In this document: positions 34,531-43,619 of the stretch, piece by piece | Position numbering within the stretch: the first letter of the stretch is position 1 | How the letters are laid out: the number at the start of each line of letters is the position of its first letter | From: a bacterium | GTDB taxonomy: Bacteria; UBA8248 | DNA: 64,000 bases | Direction of reading: 5' to 3' | Assembly: GCA_022825065.1 (NCBI GenBank) | Contig: JAJDYR010000026.1 | Location: 1-64,000 of the forward strand | The notes under the pieces: model-generated | What the model was told of the DNA's origin: nothing | Database searches by the model: none | Seen by the model: only the letters and a program-made list of their open reading frames with translations | Made by a program: the position numbers and the translations under genes

Positions 34531-35520
34531 ATGAAAACCACCAAATTGCTCCCGGCAGGACTCGCGCTTGCGCTCGCACTCGTATTCGTGGCGAGCGCGA
34601 CGCCTGCGGAGGCCGCCAGAAAGTTTCCCTGGAAACCCATCCGCGTCATCGTGGCCCTGGGCGCGGGCGGTTCGCACGACATGAACTCCCGCGCCGTGGC
34701 GAGCGTCGCCAACGACTATTTCGGCCAGCCGATGATCGTGCAGCTCATGCCGGGCGGCGGCGGAAAAATCGGGATGACGGCGCTCAAGCGCGCGAAGCCC
34801 GACGGCCACACCATCATGCTGGCCTCCGCCTCCCATCTCACCATCGGCCCGCACGTGCGCAACATGGGCTTCGACCCGCTCAAGGACTTCGTGCCGATTT
34901 TCATGATCAACAAGGCGGACTACATGATGGTCTCCCCGGCGTCGAAGCCCTGGAAGAATTTCAAGGAGTTCGCCGCGGCGGCCAGGAAAAACCCCGGCAA
35001 GGTGAGCTACGGCTCCTCGGGCGTCTACGGCACGGGGCACCTGATGATCCTCAAGATCATGGCCGACACGGGCATCAAGCTGAACCACGTTCCCTTCAAG
35101 GGCGGCGGCCCCGCCTTCCGCGCCATGCTCGGCGGCCACGTGGACAGCGCGGGCGCGCTTCCCGCCACGGGCGGCACGCTGGGACGCTACAGGCGCGGGC
35201 AGTTGAACATCCTGGGCGTCTGCTCGGAGAAACGGGTGAAATTGTTCCCCAAGGTCCCGACGATGAAGGAGAACGGGGTGGACTTCCTGCTGGCGTCGAA
35301 GCGTTTCTACATCGGGCCCAAGGGTATCCCGCAGGACCGCGTCGACTTCCTCGTGGAGGGTTTCAAGAAGCTGCTCAAGAACAAGTCCTACTTGAGACTC
35401 ATCAGCAAAATGGGCGAAGTGCCCACGCCGCTCTACGGCGAGGCGCTCAAAAAAGACATCGCGGACGAGTATGAACGCTTCGGAAAAATTTTCGCCAGCA
35501 TCGGCGTGAAGAAAAAATAG
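34531..35520 (+). CDS. tctC: TctC/Bug-family periplasmic binding protein
   Basis: 329 residues from the ATG with AAAGGAGA upstream. Signal peptide 1-30 ending near TPAEA-A. The mature start KFPWKPIRVIVALGAGGSHD is the Bug-family ligand loop, followed by VQLMPGGGGKIGM. The carboxylate-binding pattern also includes SYGSSGVYGTGHLM. It completes the TctBAC system; the ligand is unknown. A strong terminator follows. Confidence 0.93.
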   Translation: MKTTKLLPAGLALALALVFVASATPAEAARKFPWKPIRVIVALGAGGSHDMNSRAVASVANDYFGQPMIVQLMPGGGGKIGMTALKRAKPDGHTIMLASASHLTIGPHVRNMGFDPLKDFVPIFMINKADYMMVSPASKPWKNFKEFAAAARKNPGKVSYGSSGVYGTGHLMILKIMADTGIKLNHVPFKGGGPAFRAMLGGHVDSAGALPATGGTLGRYRRGQLNILGVCSEKRVKLFPKVPTMKENGVDFLLASKRFYIGPKGIPQDRVDFLVEGFKKLLKNKSYLRLISKMGEVPTPLYGEALKKDIADEYERFGKIFASIGVKKK

Positions 35521-35533
35521 GCTTCACAGAAAA

Positions 35534-35570
35534 AACCGCCGGGGTCTCACGCGAGGCCCCGGCGGTTTCA
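35534..35570 (+). terminator. rho-independent terminator of the tctBAC operon
   Basis: AACCGCCGGGG (35534-35544) pairs with CCCCGGCGGTT (35557-35567), followed by TTCATT. The 11-bp perfect stem lies 14 bases past the tctC stop. Confidence 0.85.
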
Positions 35571-35627
35571 TTCTAAGACTTCAGGAATCCGCCACGGGGG
35601 CCATTAAAAAGTCCCCCTTGTCGGGGG

Positions 35628-35753
35628 ATAAAGGCAACCCCCCCTACCCCCCCTTGTCAGGGGGGCAAGAAAAAGCAAAACCCCCGCAGCCCGGCGGGGG
35701 CGCATCGCCTCTTTATACCCCCCTGACAAGGGGGGGTAGGGGGGGTTGGTTTT
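35628..35753. repeat. dispersed long-hairpin repeat, copy C
   Basis: It has the same module as at 176-301 and 26029-26147: left arm AGGCAACCCCCCCTACCCCC, TTGTCAGGGGGGCAAG, a central CCCGGCGGGGGCGCATCGCC shared with copy A, and an inverse right arm. The GGGTTGTTGAAAAA ends are missing; only TTAAAAAGTCCCC remains on the left. Nothing else occupies 35571-35781. Confidence 0.75.
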
Positions 35754-35781
35754 CAAGCCGGGGAATTCCAGGCAGCGCCCC

Positions 35782-36516
35782 TCAAGGCGAATCGACAGGC
35801 GGCCAGATGCGCTTTCCGGTGCTGGGCGAGCCGGGCGCGTGCACGAGGCTGCCCACCATCTCGCGCGACCAGTCCTCGCTCTCCAGTTCCTTCTGGAAAT
35901 AATGCTCGACGGAAGTGTTCAGGTCGAACTCATAGAGCACGGCGTGCTTGGCCCAGCCGCAGACCGAAACCAGCTTGCGCATGCCCACGCAGCCCTCCAG
36001 GGTCTGCATGCGCGGAAAGCGGAGCTGGACGTACCATGCGCCCATGCCCTCTTCATTCGCGAGCGCGTTGCTGTTGAAGCTCCCCATCTGGATTCTGGGC
36101 CCCGGCGTGATGCCCGGGGCGCGCTGCCCTATCTCGGGGCCGTCGATACGCCCCGTCTCCACGAAAACGCACTCGCGCACACCCCCGCGCAATCCCAGCA
36201 TCTCGCGCTCGTCCGGCCCCCGGCCTTCGGCCAACTGCGCAGGAGAGGGATTCAGGAAGGTGTGGACGCTCTCCGCGCCGAACAGCATCAGATACCCGTT
36301 GCCGGCCGGAACGGAAGGGTCGTTGGTGTGCGTGAGGCGCCGGTTCACGTTCTCTTTTCGCTCTTCGCTCTTGTCGTTGTCCACGTGCGCCGCCCACAGG
36401 TAGCCGGATCGTTCCAGCATCTCGGGCAGATGCACCTCGTGCAGCCAGGAAATAAATTCGTTCGCCCCGTCGGCGGGCAAGTCGTACCACGTCGCCCAAA
36501 TCGCCCTGTCCATCAA
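35782..36516 (-). CDS. conserved hypothetical protein, possible dimeric alpha-beta barrel
   Basis: 244 residues (243 if the second Met is used). No signal peptide or helix. The N-terminal segment AIWATWYDLPADGANEFISW then HEVHLPEMLERSGYLWAAHV, and a later WYVQLRFPRMQTLEGCVGMR, look like two ferredoxin-like (EthD/antibiotic monooxygenase-type) modules in which a conserved His follows a Trp-Leu-His-Glu helix. The fold suggestion is inference; no specific enzyme is recognised. The gene lies 34 bases downstream of the sigma-54 activator gene on the same strand and may be co-transcribed with it. Confidence 0.72.
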   Translation of the reverse strand: MMDRAIWATWYDLPADGANEFISWLHEVHLPEMLERSGYLWAAHVDNDKSEERKENVNRRLTHTNDPSVPAGNGYLMLFGAESVHTFLNPSPAQLAEGRGPDEREMLGLRGGVRECVFVETGRIDGPEIGQRAPGITPGPRIQMGSFNSNALANEEGMGAWYVQLRFPRMQTLEGCVGMRKLVSVCGWAKHAVLYEFDLNTSVEHYFQKELESEDWSREMVGSLVHAPGSPSTGKRIWPPVDSP

Positions 36517-36550
36517 ATCTCTCCTTGCGCCTCAGGTCCTTCGTAATGAT

Positions 36551-38161
36551 TCATCCCGCCTGGCCGTTCGCTCTCCTGAACTCGCGGCGGGGTTCGATGC
36601 CCAGCTTCTTCATCCGGCTCTGGAGCGTCGTGGGCTTCATCCCCAGTATGCGGGCGGCGCCCCGCTCTCCGGAAACCCGCCCGCCCGCATGCTCGAGCAC
36701 CCGCAGGATATAGCGTCTTTCGTATTCCTCGAGCGAGGTGAACTCGCTCTCCCTCGCCGACGGGGGCGCCTCGCCCAGAAGCTGCCTGTCGAACCGGAGA
36801 ACGCGGCCGCGCCCCAGAACGAGCCCGCGCTCCACCACGTTCTCGAGTTCACGGATGTTGCCGGGCCAGTCGTACCGCATGAGCCGCTCGATCGCCCGGG
36901 GATCCACCGATTCGATGCGCCGGTTCATCCGCGGCCCGTGTTTTCTCACGAAATAATCGACGAGTTCGGGAATGTCTTCCTTGCGCTCCCTGAGCGGCGG
37001 CGTTTCGATGGGTATCACGTTCAGGCGGAAGTAGAGATCGTCGCGAAACCGGCCCCGGCGGACTTCTTCCTCCAGGTCCCTGTTCGTGGCGGCGATGATC
37101 CGCACGTCCACCTTCAGCGTCTCGGTGCCGCCCACTCTCTCGAATTCCTTCTCCTGCATGACCCTCAGGATTTTCACCTGCGCCTCGGGGGAGATTTCGC
37201 CGATCTCGTCGAGAAAAATCGTGCCCTTGTCCGCAATCTCGAAGCGGCCCTGCTTTCTCCTCACCGCCCCCGTAAACGCGCCCTTCTCGTAGCCGAACAA
37301 CTCGCTCAGCAGCAGCGTCTCCTGCAGCGCCGCGCAGTTCACCTTCACCAGCACGCGGTTTCGCCGTTCGCTCAGATGGTGAATGCCGCGCGCGACCAGC
37401 TCCTTGCCGGTTCCCGTCTCGCCCAGGATGAGCACCGTGGCTTCCGTCGGCGCGACCTGGGCGATCAGCTCCCGGACGTCTTCCACCGCCTGGCTCGAAC
37501 CGATGAGCTTGTCCGAACTGTGTATCTCCTGGATCTGATCCCGAAGATGGAGCGTCTCCCGGTGAAAACCGTCCTTGATGCCTTCGAGTTCGGCGTACGC
37601 CTGCGCATTCGCCACCGCCGTGGCGATGGCCGGCGTGAGTTCGCAGAGAAACTCCGCCATCTCCTCGGTGAACTGGTCGGGCATGGCGCTGGCCACGGCG
37701 ATTTCGCCGAAAACCTCTTCGCCGATAACGAGCGGCGCGCGAATGCCGCTCCTGAGGCCGCGCCGGAAAACGCTTTCATCCTCGGCGAAGGGGCGCTGCC
37801 TGTCCAAGTCCTTGTAAATCATATACGGTGCTTCCCGGTGCTCGATGAGCCAGCCCAGCGTGCCGCCCTCGAGCGGGATGTCCTCTTGAGGCGCTTCGAG
37901 TATCTCATCGCCCGAGGCGAGCACACGGATGGTGTAGGTCTTCTTGTCCGGGTTGACGAGATAGAGCACGAAATGATCCAGCGGGAAGATCGCCTTCGCC
38001 TCGTGCGCCACGCGGCTGAAGACGACTTCCATGTCCAAACTCGAATTGAGCACGTGCCCCACCCGCTGGATGACGCGCAGTCTCTCCTCGGTGGATAGCG
38101 TGTGAACGACCACCTCTGCTCCCCTTCGGCTTTCCAAAATGATGGAAAGGAAGGGTATCAT
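36551..38161 (-). CDS. sigma-54-dependent transcriptional activator (GAF-AAA+-Fis)
   Basis: 536 residues; a GTG at 38113 with GGGGAGCAGAG upstream would give 520 and is a good alternative start. Order: N-terminal GAF sensor (about 35-190), AAA+ domain with Walker A GETGTGKE, the sigma-54 contact loop GAFTGA, Walker B IFLDEIGE and the arginine fingers in RFRDDLYFRLNV, then a Fis-type helix-turn-helix (ARILGMKPTTLQSRMKKLGI). The layout is that of FhlA/NorR-like activators. No receiver domain, so it responds to a ligand or redox signal. Its target promoter was not found. Confidence 0.95.
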   Translation of the reverse strand: MIPFLSIILESRRGAEVVVHTLSTEERLRVIQRVGHVLNSSLDMEVVFSRVAHEAKAIFPLDHFVLYLVNPDKKTYTIRVLASGDEILEAPQEDIPLEGGTLGWLIEHREAPYMIYKDLDRQRPFAEDESVFRRGLRSGIRAPLVIGEEVFGEIAVASAMPDQFTEEMAEFLCELTPAIATAVANAQAYAELEGIKDGFHRETLHLRDQIQEIHSSDKLIGSSQAVEDVRELIAQVAPTEATVLILGETGTGKELVARGIHHLSERRNRVLVKVNCAALQETLLLSELFGYEKGAFTGAVRRKQGRFEIADKGTIFLDEIGEISPEAQVKILRVMQEKEFERVGGTETLKVDVRIIAATNRDLEEEVRRGRFRDDLYFRLNVIPIETPPLRERKEDIPELVDYFVRKHGPRMNRRIESVDPRAIERLMRYDWPGNIRELENVVERGLVLGRGRVLRFDRQLLGEAPPSARESEFTSLEEYERRYILRVLEHAGGRVSGERGAARILGMKPTTLQSRMKKLGIEPRREFRRANGQAG

Positions 38162-38209
38162 AGAAAAAAGGGTTTGGGGCTTTTATTTCACGGACAAAAA
38201 GAAAACGCC

Positions 38210-39373
38210 ATGAAACCGCTATCGCTTTACATCCACATCCCCTTCTGCATCGCCAAGTGCGGGTATTGCGATTTCAACTCCTACGCCCTGGACACCCTGC
38301 TGGAAAAAGGCCATGCCGAAGAGGACTGGGCGCGCCGCTACGCGGACGCGCTGACCGAGGAAATCAAAAGCCGCACCGAGGCGTTTTCTCTGGAGGGCCG
38401 GGAGGTCGGCACGATATTCTTCGGCGGGGGAACGCCCTCGCTGTTCCCGGCGGAAGAAACGAGGCGGATTCTGGACCTCATCGCCGCGACGTTCGATTCA
38501 GGCCCGGATTGCGAGATCACCCTGGAGGCGAATCCCGGGGCGGCGGAGGCCGAGCGCTTCGGCGCGCTGAGAGAAGCGGGCGTCAACCGGATCAGCATCG
38601 GCGTCCAGACGTTCGACGACGAAGCGCTCAAGAGGCTCGACCGGGTCCATACGGGCGACGACGCTGAACGCGCCTTCCGCTCCGCGCGCGAGGCGGGCTT
38701 CGCCAACGTCTCGCTCGACCTCATGTTCGGCATCCCGTATCAGACCATCGAGGCGGCGGCGCATGACATCGAATGCGCTCTCGGCCTCGGCCCCGAGCAT
38801 CTCTCCGCCTATGAGCTGACCATCGAGCCGGGCACGGCGTTTCATGCGAGGCAGGCGCGGGGGGAGTTGAACGGCCTGCCCGACGAGGAGACGGCGCTCC
38901 GCATGTGGGAACTCAGGGATTCGGCTCTCGGTGACGCCGGCTACGAGCGTTACGAGATCAGCAATTTCGCAAAGCCCGGCTTCGCGTGCAGGCACAACCT
39001 GAACTACTGGCGGCGGGGAGACTACCTGGGCCTGGGCGCAGGCGCGCATTCCCTCATGGCCGGGAAGCGGCTGTGGAACCACGCCAGGCCCGACGTCTAC
39101 GCGCAAAACGCGGCCGACCCCACCGTCGGCAAAGAGCGCGTGGACGACCCCCAAAAAGCGCTCGGCGAGGCCCTGATGCTCGGCCTTCGGGTGAAAGAGG
39201 GCGTCTCGCTGGGGCGCCTCGCGCAAGAATGCGGCGCGGACCCCGAAGAGGCGTTCGGGGAACTGTTCCGTGAACTCGAGAATTCCGGCCTGGTGGCGAG
39301 AGAGAACGGCCGGCTTCGCCTGTCCGACAAGGGAACCCTTCTGGCCAATCAGGTCCTGGCGAAATTCATATAA
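38210..39373 (+). CDS. hemW: HemW-like radical SAM protein
   Basis: 387 residues from the ATG beginning MKPLSLYIHIPFC. The HemN/HemW radical-SAM motif reads CIAKCGYCDFNS, i.e. CxxxCxxC; Phe rather than Cys follows Asp, which is the HemW rather than HemN pattern. FFGGGTPSL and GVQTFDDEALKRL, plus ISNFAKPGFACRHNLNYW in the HemN_C-like part, complete the signature. HemW acts as a heme chaperone rather than coproporphyrinogen dehydrogenase in studied species. It may serve heme delivery to respiratory enzymes. Confidence 0.92.
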   Translation: MKPLSLYIHIPFCIAKCGYCDFNSYALDTLLEKGHAEEDWARRYADALTEEIKSRTEAFSLEGREVGTIFFGGGTPSLFPAEETRRILDLIAATFDSGPDCEITLEANPGAAEAERFGALREAGVNRISIGVQTFDDEALKRLDRVHTGDDAERAFRSAREAGFANVSLDLMFGIPYQTIEAAAHDIECALGLGPEHLSAYELTIEPGTAFHARQARGELNGLPDEETALRMWELRDSALGDAGYERYEISNFAKPGFACRHNLNYWRRGDYLGLGAGAHSLMAGKRLWNHARPDVYAQNAADPTVGKERVDDPQKALGEALMLGLRVKEGVSLGRLAQECGADPEEAFGELFRELENSGLVARENGRLRLSDKGTLLANQVLAKFI

Positions 39374-39385
39374 AGGAGAACGCTT

Positions 39386-39805
39386 ATGCCTCCCGTGGCT
39401 GTCATCGAGAAAATACGCGCTCCCGCCGAGAAAGTCTTCGACTTCATCGGCCACGTGGAGACGCATCCGCAAATCGCGGACTTCAGCCAGAGCGTGAAAA
39501 TCATTTCCGAGCAGAAAACAGGCGTGGGCGCCCGGTTCCACCAGGTCTATACGAACGGGGCCGAGCACGTCTCGGAGATGATGGTATGGGAGCCGTATAA
39601 ACAGATCGTCTGGCACAATTTCGAGGGCGACTCGAAAACGCCCGTCATGATCATCAGCTACTATTTCGAGGAAGAAGGCCCCTACACCCACATCCTCCAC
39701 ACGGTCGAGTGCGATGAATACGAAAACCAGGCCAGACACCGCGACGGAACGCTCAGGAACATCCGCGAACTGGCGAACCTGAAGAAGATTCTGGAGGGAG
39801 GTTAG
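39386..39805 (+). CDS. SRPBCC (START/polyketide-cyclase fold) protein
   Basis: 139 residues, ATG with AAAGGAGAAC upstream. The pattern VIEKIRAPAEKVFDFIGHVE followed by ADFSQSVKIISEQKTGVGAR and a C-terminal long helix (HRDGTLRNIRELANLKKIL) is that of Polyketide_cyc2-type lipid or ligand-binding proteins. The ligand is unknown. It lies 12 bases after hemW, likely the same transcript. Confidence 0.85.
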   Translation: MPPVAVIEKIRAPAEKVFDFIGHVETHPQIADFSQSVKIISEQKTGVGARFHQVYTNGAEHVSEMMVWEPYKQIVWHNFEGDSKTPVMIISYYFEEEGPYTHILHTVECDEYENQARHRDGTLRNIRELANLKKILEGG

Positions 39806-39862
39806 GCCGCTATGATTACAGTTCCTTGGGAGATGACTCGTAGAATCTGAGAACTCTTGGCG

Positions 39863-40054
39863 TTATAGCTTCCTTCTAATTTCTGCCCTTTGGAGATCGT
39901 GTTCGTTCGGTGGCCATTGTTCTTCCGGGAGTAACTGGCTAAACCCGTGATCCATCATGTTCTTCACTTCTTCAAACCCTTCATCCATTTTCGATTCCAA
40001 GCTGTCGAACCGATCATGAATCTTTTTGAAAGCCTGCCTGGTTTCATTGTCCAT
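39863..40054 (-). CDS. small coiled-coil protein of unknown function (63 aa)
   Basis: The ATG is chosen because GGGGAGGAGCCAG lies directly upstream. The sequence is charged and helical (FKKIHDRFDSLESKMDEGFE) with heptad-like spacing, then a Pro-containing, Trp-containing tail. No family is recognised. Upstream, the 230-base gap to the NFACT gene is moderately AT-rich. Confidence 0.55.
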   Translation of the reverse strand: MDNETRQAFKKIHDRFDSLESKMDEGFEEVKNMMDHGFSQLLPEEQWPPNEHDLQRAEIRRKL

Positions 40055-40230
40055 CTGGCTCCTCCCCACAGGCAATTTTACCATACGTATAATAGCAGAA
40101 CCTGTAGCGAAAAGTAAATCTATCGACCAGGAGTCAGATGCGCAACTCTGCTCCTCTTTGTAGCCGGGTTGTATCTGCACCAATATGTGAACGGAACCTA
40201 TGCGCCAAAACGGATGGTTCAAATAGTCGT

Positions 40231-40254
40231 AGGGGCGGTTCGCGAACCGCCCCT
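40231..40254. repeat. perfect 24-bp palindrome
   Basis: AGGGGCGGTTCG followed immediately by CGAACCGCCCCT. This resembles REP-like palindromes scattered in other genomes. It lies 30 bases past the 3' end of the NFACT gene and could act as its transcript end structure. Confidence 0.65.
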
Positions 40255-40284
40255 TCAGGCCGGAAAGACATTCGATAACCTTCC

Positions 40285-42054
40285 TCAGCCGACCTCCTCC
40301 CATTCCTCGCAGAGCCGTTTCCCTGTGTCCGGGTCGACGAGTATCGTCTCGTGCGCGCCGAGCAGGACCTGGCCGGGCCGCCGCCCCTTGGGTTTCCTCA
40401 AGCGCGAGAACGGGAGATAGGCGACTTGGAGCTTGGAGTCCGTCCGGCCCCGGCTGAAATACGCCGCGAACGCCGCCGCCTGTGCGAGCGTTTCAGGATC
40501 CGGCTCCGAAGGCGGCCCGTCGCCGCTGCGGCGCAGGAGAACGTGGCTGCCCGGAACCCCGCGCGCGTGAAGCCAGGTGTCGCCCGCCCGGCCCACGCTT
40601 TTCAGCATCTCGTCGTTGCCCATCGCGTTCTTGCCGACGACCACCTCCCACCCCGCGGGGGAGACGAACCGCCTGTAGGGCCTGGCGCGCGCCGCCTGCC
40701 TGCCCTTCGTGCGCGCGTCTTTTGCCTTTTTCTCCCGCCCGCGCCCGGCGTAGCCCGCCTGCGCCAGCGCTTCTTCCACACCCAGGAGGTCTTCCGTTTC
40801 CTCCGCCGTTTCGAGATCGAACGCCAGCGCGCCGATGAACCTCTCCTCTTCTTCCATCTCCTGGAGACGCGCCAGCCCGGTCGAGGCGCGGCGCTTGAGC
40901 TTCTTGTAGCGGCGGAAATACTTCTGCGCGTTCTCCGAGGGCGTGAACCTGGGGTCGAGCGCGATCTCTACAGGGCCGCTCTCCGAAGAAACCGATACAG
41001 CATTCGCCTTCTCCTCCACCTCGTCCAGATGCGCGAGCAGGAGTTCCCCTTTCCTGAGCACGTCTTCCGCCTCCCCGGCGGAGGCCAGGTCCCTCCGCAC
41101 CGCCTCGATGGAAGAGCGCACCCGCTCCCCCGCGCGGCGGAGCGTTCTGGCGACTCTTTTTTTCCGCTCACCAAGGCGGGAGCCTTTCACGAGCCGCCCG
41201 TAAAACGCATCCGCCGCCTCGTTCATGGAATCGAACGCGCGGTATGAGGCCGCATCCACCCCGGGAATTCTGGCCGCGCTCAGGCTGACGGGTTCGCCGT
41301 CCGCTCCCAGCAACCATGCGGGGGAGAATTCTTTCTTCTGATAGCTCTCGACGACGCTCATCAGCGTATCCGCCGCCCCGGTCCAGCCCTCATTTGCGCC
41401 CGAAGCGCGCGCAAGCGCACGCGCCAGGGCCGGGCTCACGCCCGCGACCGAACGAACCAGCCACCTGGCGAATTCCTCCCGGCCGGCGGATGAAAGGTCC
41501 GCTTCGTGAATCATCCCCTGGATCGCCTCTCTGGTGAGATCGCCCGGATTCGCCTTTTTCTGTTCGGGCGGCAGCCGGTACCTGCCCCCTCTCTCAAGAG
41601 GCCTCGGCGTGTGGGGACCGGGCGGGACGAATCTCCTGGCTTCGAGTATCTCGCCCGTCGCGCCGCTCAGGAGCACGAGGTTGCTCCAGCGGCCCATCAC
41701 CTCCGCCATGAGCGCGAAGGAATCGCCGCTGCCGCCCCCCCGCTCGAAGGAGAACTGGAGCACGCGCTCCCACTCTCCGGCCGCCGCGCGGGTGAGGCGA
41801 AGACCGCCCAAGTGCTTCCTGAGCGCGCGGCAAAAGGTGGGCGCTTCGGGCAGGCTCGGGGGAGGGTCCACCGTCAGGTGAACGCGCGGGTGCGCGGGGT
41901 CCGTGCTCATGAGCAGGGCGCGCTTTCGTTTTTTCGCGCCTGGGAAAAAGAGGACGATTGTGTGCGCGTCGGTCTGGGAGATTCTCTCCAGGCGCGCGCC
42001 CAGAAGATCCCCGCTCAATTCCTCCGCTATCGCCTGAAGCACGAAAGTATCCAT
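40285..42054 (-). CDS. NFACT-family protein (Rqc2/FbpA-like)
   Basis: 589 residues from the ATG beginning MDTFVLQAI; a longer upstream extension has no family similarity. NFACT-N (about 1-200) contains MGRWSNLVLLSGATGEILEA. A central coiled coil (about 280-430) is rich in Glu, Arg and Lys. The NFACT-R domain has GKNAMGNDEMLKSVGRAGDT and DTWLHARGVPGSHVLL. Bacterial Rqc2/RqcH binds stalled large ribosomal subunits and adds alanine tails. Divergent from yicC. It ends with an intact R domain (VDPDTGKRLCEEWEEVG). Confidence 0.92.
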   Translation of the reverse strand: MDTFVLQAIAEELSGDLLGARLERISQTDAHTIVLFFPGAKKRKRALLMSTDPAHPRVHLTVDPPPSLPEAPTFCRALRKHLGGLRLTRAAAGEWERVLQFSFERGGGSGDSFALMAEVMGRWSNLVLLSGATGEILEARRFVPPGPHTPRPLERGGRYRLPPEQKKANPGDLTREAIQGMIHEADLSSAGREEFARWLVRSVAGVSPALARALARASGANEGWTGAADTLMSVVESYQKKEFSPAWLLGADGEPVSLSAARIPGVDAASYRAFDSMNEAADAFYGRLVKGSRLGERKKRVARTLRRAGERVRSSIEAVRRDLASAGEAEDVLRKGELLLAHLDEVEEKANAVSVSSESGPVEIALDPRFTPSENAQKYFRRYKKLKRRASTGLARLQEMEEEERFIGALAFDLETAEETEDLLGVEEALAQAGYAGRGREKKAKDARTKGRQAARARPYRRFVSPAGWEVVVGKNAMGNDEMLKSVGRAGDTWLHARGVPGSHVLLRRSGDGPPSEPDPETLAQAAAFAAYFSRGRTDSKLQVAYLPFSRLRKPKGRRPGQVLLGAHETILVDPDTGKRLCEEWEEVG

Positions 42055-42094
42055 ATACCACCCGAATTCGCTGTTTTCCCTGAGATTACATAAA

Positions 42095-42123
42095 TTGACA
42101 GGCCCTGATCGGAAAATTATTGT
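42095..42123 (+). promoter_or_regulatory. sigma-70 promoter for yicC-gmk-coaBC
   Basis: A perfect TTGACA (42095-42100), a 17-base spacer and TATTGT (42118-42123). It is located in the AT-rich divergent gap, about 40 bases before the yicC ATG. Confidence 0.6.
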
Positions 42124-42168
42124 AGACTCTTTCCGGTGGACTGTTAACAACGCATCAAGGGGCGGAAT

Positions 42169-43041
42169 ATGATAGACAGCATGACGGGTTACGGCGCGGG
42201 AGAAAGGCCGCTGGGCGAGGCTTCCATAAGCGTGGAGGCGCGCTCGGTGAACCACCGCTATCTGGAGGTCTCCTGCCGGGGCCCGCGCTGGTCGCTCGCT
42301 CTCGAGAATGAGGTGCGCGAGGCGGTGAAAAAACGCTTCTCCCGGGGACGTTTCGACATCTATATCCGCTCGGGCGAGGAGGGGAACCACGCGTCGCCCA
42401 TCGACGCCGAAGCCGCGAAATCCCTTCTCGCCACCCTGAAATCGCTCAAAAGCGAACTGGGAATCGCGGGCGAGGTCGACCTTTCGATACTCACCGGCTT
42501 CCGCGACCTGCTCAAGAGCGAGGAACCCGAACCCGACAAGGACGACCTCCGCGCCGTCCTGATGGAATCCCTCGGCGACGCGCTGGGCGCCCTAGGCCTC
42601 ATGCGTGAAAAAGAGGGCGGCGCGCTCGCGAAAGACATCCGCGATCACCTCGCCGCGGTGAAGCAGGGGTGCGAAGAGATACGCGAACGCCTGCCCGAGG
42701 CGCGCAGGCTCCTCACCGAGCGGATGCGCGAGCGGGTTCGAGAAATCGCAGGAGGCGTCGAGGTGGACGAGGGGAGGCTCGAGCAGGAGATGATCTACGC
42801 CGCCGAGCGCGGGGACATCAGCGAGGAACTCAGCCGTCTCGACAGCCACGTCGTCCAGTTTCGCGAGATGCTCGAGAGCGAAGGCCCCATCGGCCGCAAG
42901 CTCGATTTCCTCACCCAGGAGATGAACCGCGAGGCCAACACGATCTCGTCGAAATCCATCGATCTCGTCCTCACCCAGAGCGCAGTCGAGGTGAAGAGCG
43001 CCATCGAGAAAATCCGCGAACAAGTACAGAACGTGGAATGA
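42169..43041 (+). CDS. yicC: YicC/YloC family endoribonuclease
   Basis: 290 residues. It begins IDSMTGYGAGERPLGEASIS with VEARSVNHRYLEVSCRGPR, the YicC_N signature. The C-terminal DUF1732 has HVVQFREMLESEGPIGRKLD then FLTQEMNREANTISSKS, with the conserved Glu/His set. YicC proteins were shown to be RNases. The neighbour gmk is the standard partner; the stop overlaps the gmk start. RBS AAGGGGCGG. Confidence 0.95.
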   Translation: MIDSMTGYGAGERPLGEASISVEARSVNHRYLEVSCRGPRWSLALENEVREAVKKRFSRGRFDIYIRSGEEGNHASPIDAEAAKSLLATLKSLKSELGIAGEVDLSILTGFRDLLKSEEPEPDKDDLRAVLMESLGDALGALGLMREKEGGALAKDIRDHLAAVKQGCEEIRERLPEARRLLTERMRERVREIAGGVEVDEGRLEQEMIYAAERGDISEELSRLDSHVVQFREMLESEGPIGRKLDFLTQEMNREANTISSKSIDLVLTQSAVEVKSAIEKIREQVQNVE

Positions 43042-43619
43042 TGGGAAGCCGCGGCCATCTCTTCGTTCTCTCGGCGCCCTCGGGGGCGGGCAAATCCACG
43101 CTCATCGACCGCGCATGCCGGGAACTTCCCGACATCTGGCACTCGATCAGCGCGACGACGCGCCCAAGGCGCGATTATGAAGAAGACGGGATTCATTATT
43201 TTTTCCTGGAAAAACCCGATTTCGAGGAGATGATCGCCAGAAACGAATTTCTCGAATGGGCGCGGGTTTTCGAGGAATGCTACGGAACGCCCGCCGAGGC
43301 GGTCGACGCGCATCTGGCCGGGGGAGACGACGTCATCATGGACCTGGACGTCCAGGGCGCCCTGCAGGTCAAGCGGAAGCGTGCGGAAGCGAGCCTCGTT
43401 TTCGTCATGCCGCCCTCGCTGGACGAGTTGGCCAAGCGCCTCGAGTACCGGGCGTCGGAGACCGGCGAGGACGTCCGCTTCCGGCTCTCAAGAGCCGAAG
43501 AAGAGATGGCGCAGAACCACCGCTACGACCACGTCATCATCAACGACGACCTGGACGCCGCATTCTGCGAACTCAAAAAAATCATCCTTTTGCATCGCGG
43601 GGAGGTCGATTCCCCGTGA
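43038..43619 (+). CDS. gmk: guanylate kinase
   Basis: 193 residues (or 192 from the second ATG). P-loop SAPSGAGKSTL, then SISATTRPRRDYEEDGIHYF for GMP binding and DLDVQGALQVKRK. It phosphorylates GMP to GDP. The start overlaps the yicC stop and the stop overlaps the coaBC GTG. The omega subunit gene rpoZ, often placed between gmk and coaBC, is absent here. Confidence 0.96.
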   Translation: MMGSRGHLFVLSAPSGAGKSTLIDRACRELPDIWHSISATTRPRRDYEEDGIHYFFLEKPDFEEMIARNEFLEWARVFEECYGTPAEAVDAHLAGGDDVIMDLDVQGALQVKRKRAEASLVFVMPPSLDELAKRLEYRASETGEDVRFRLSRAEEEMAQNHRYDHVIINDDLDAAFCELKKIILLHRGEVDSP

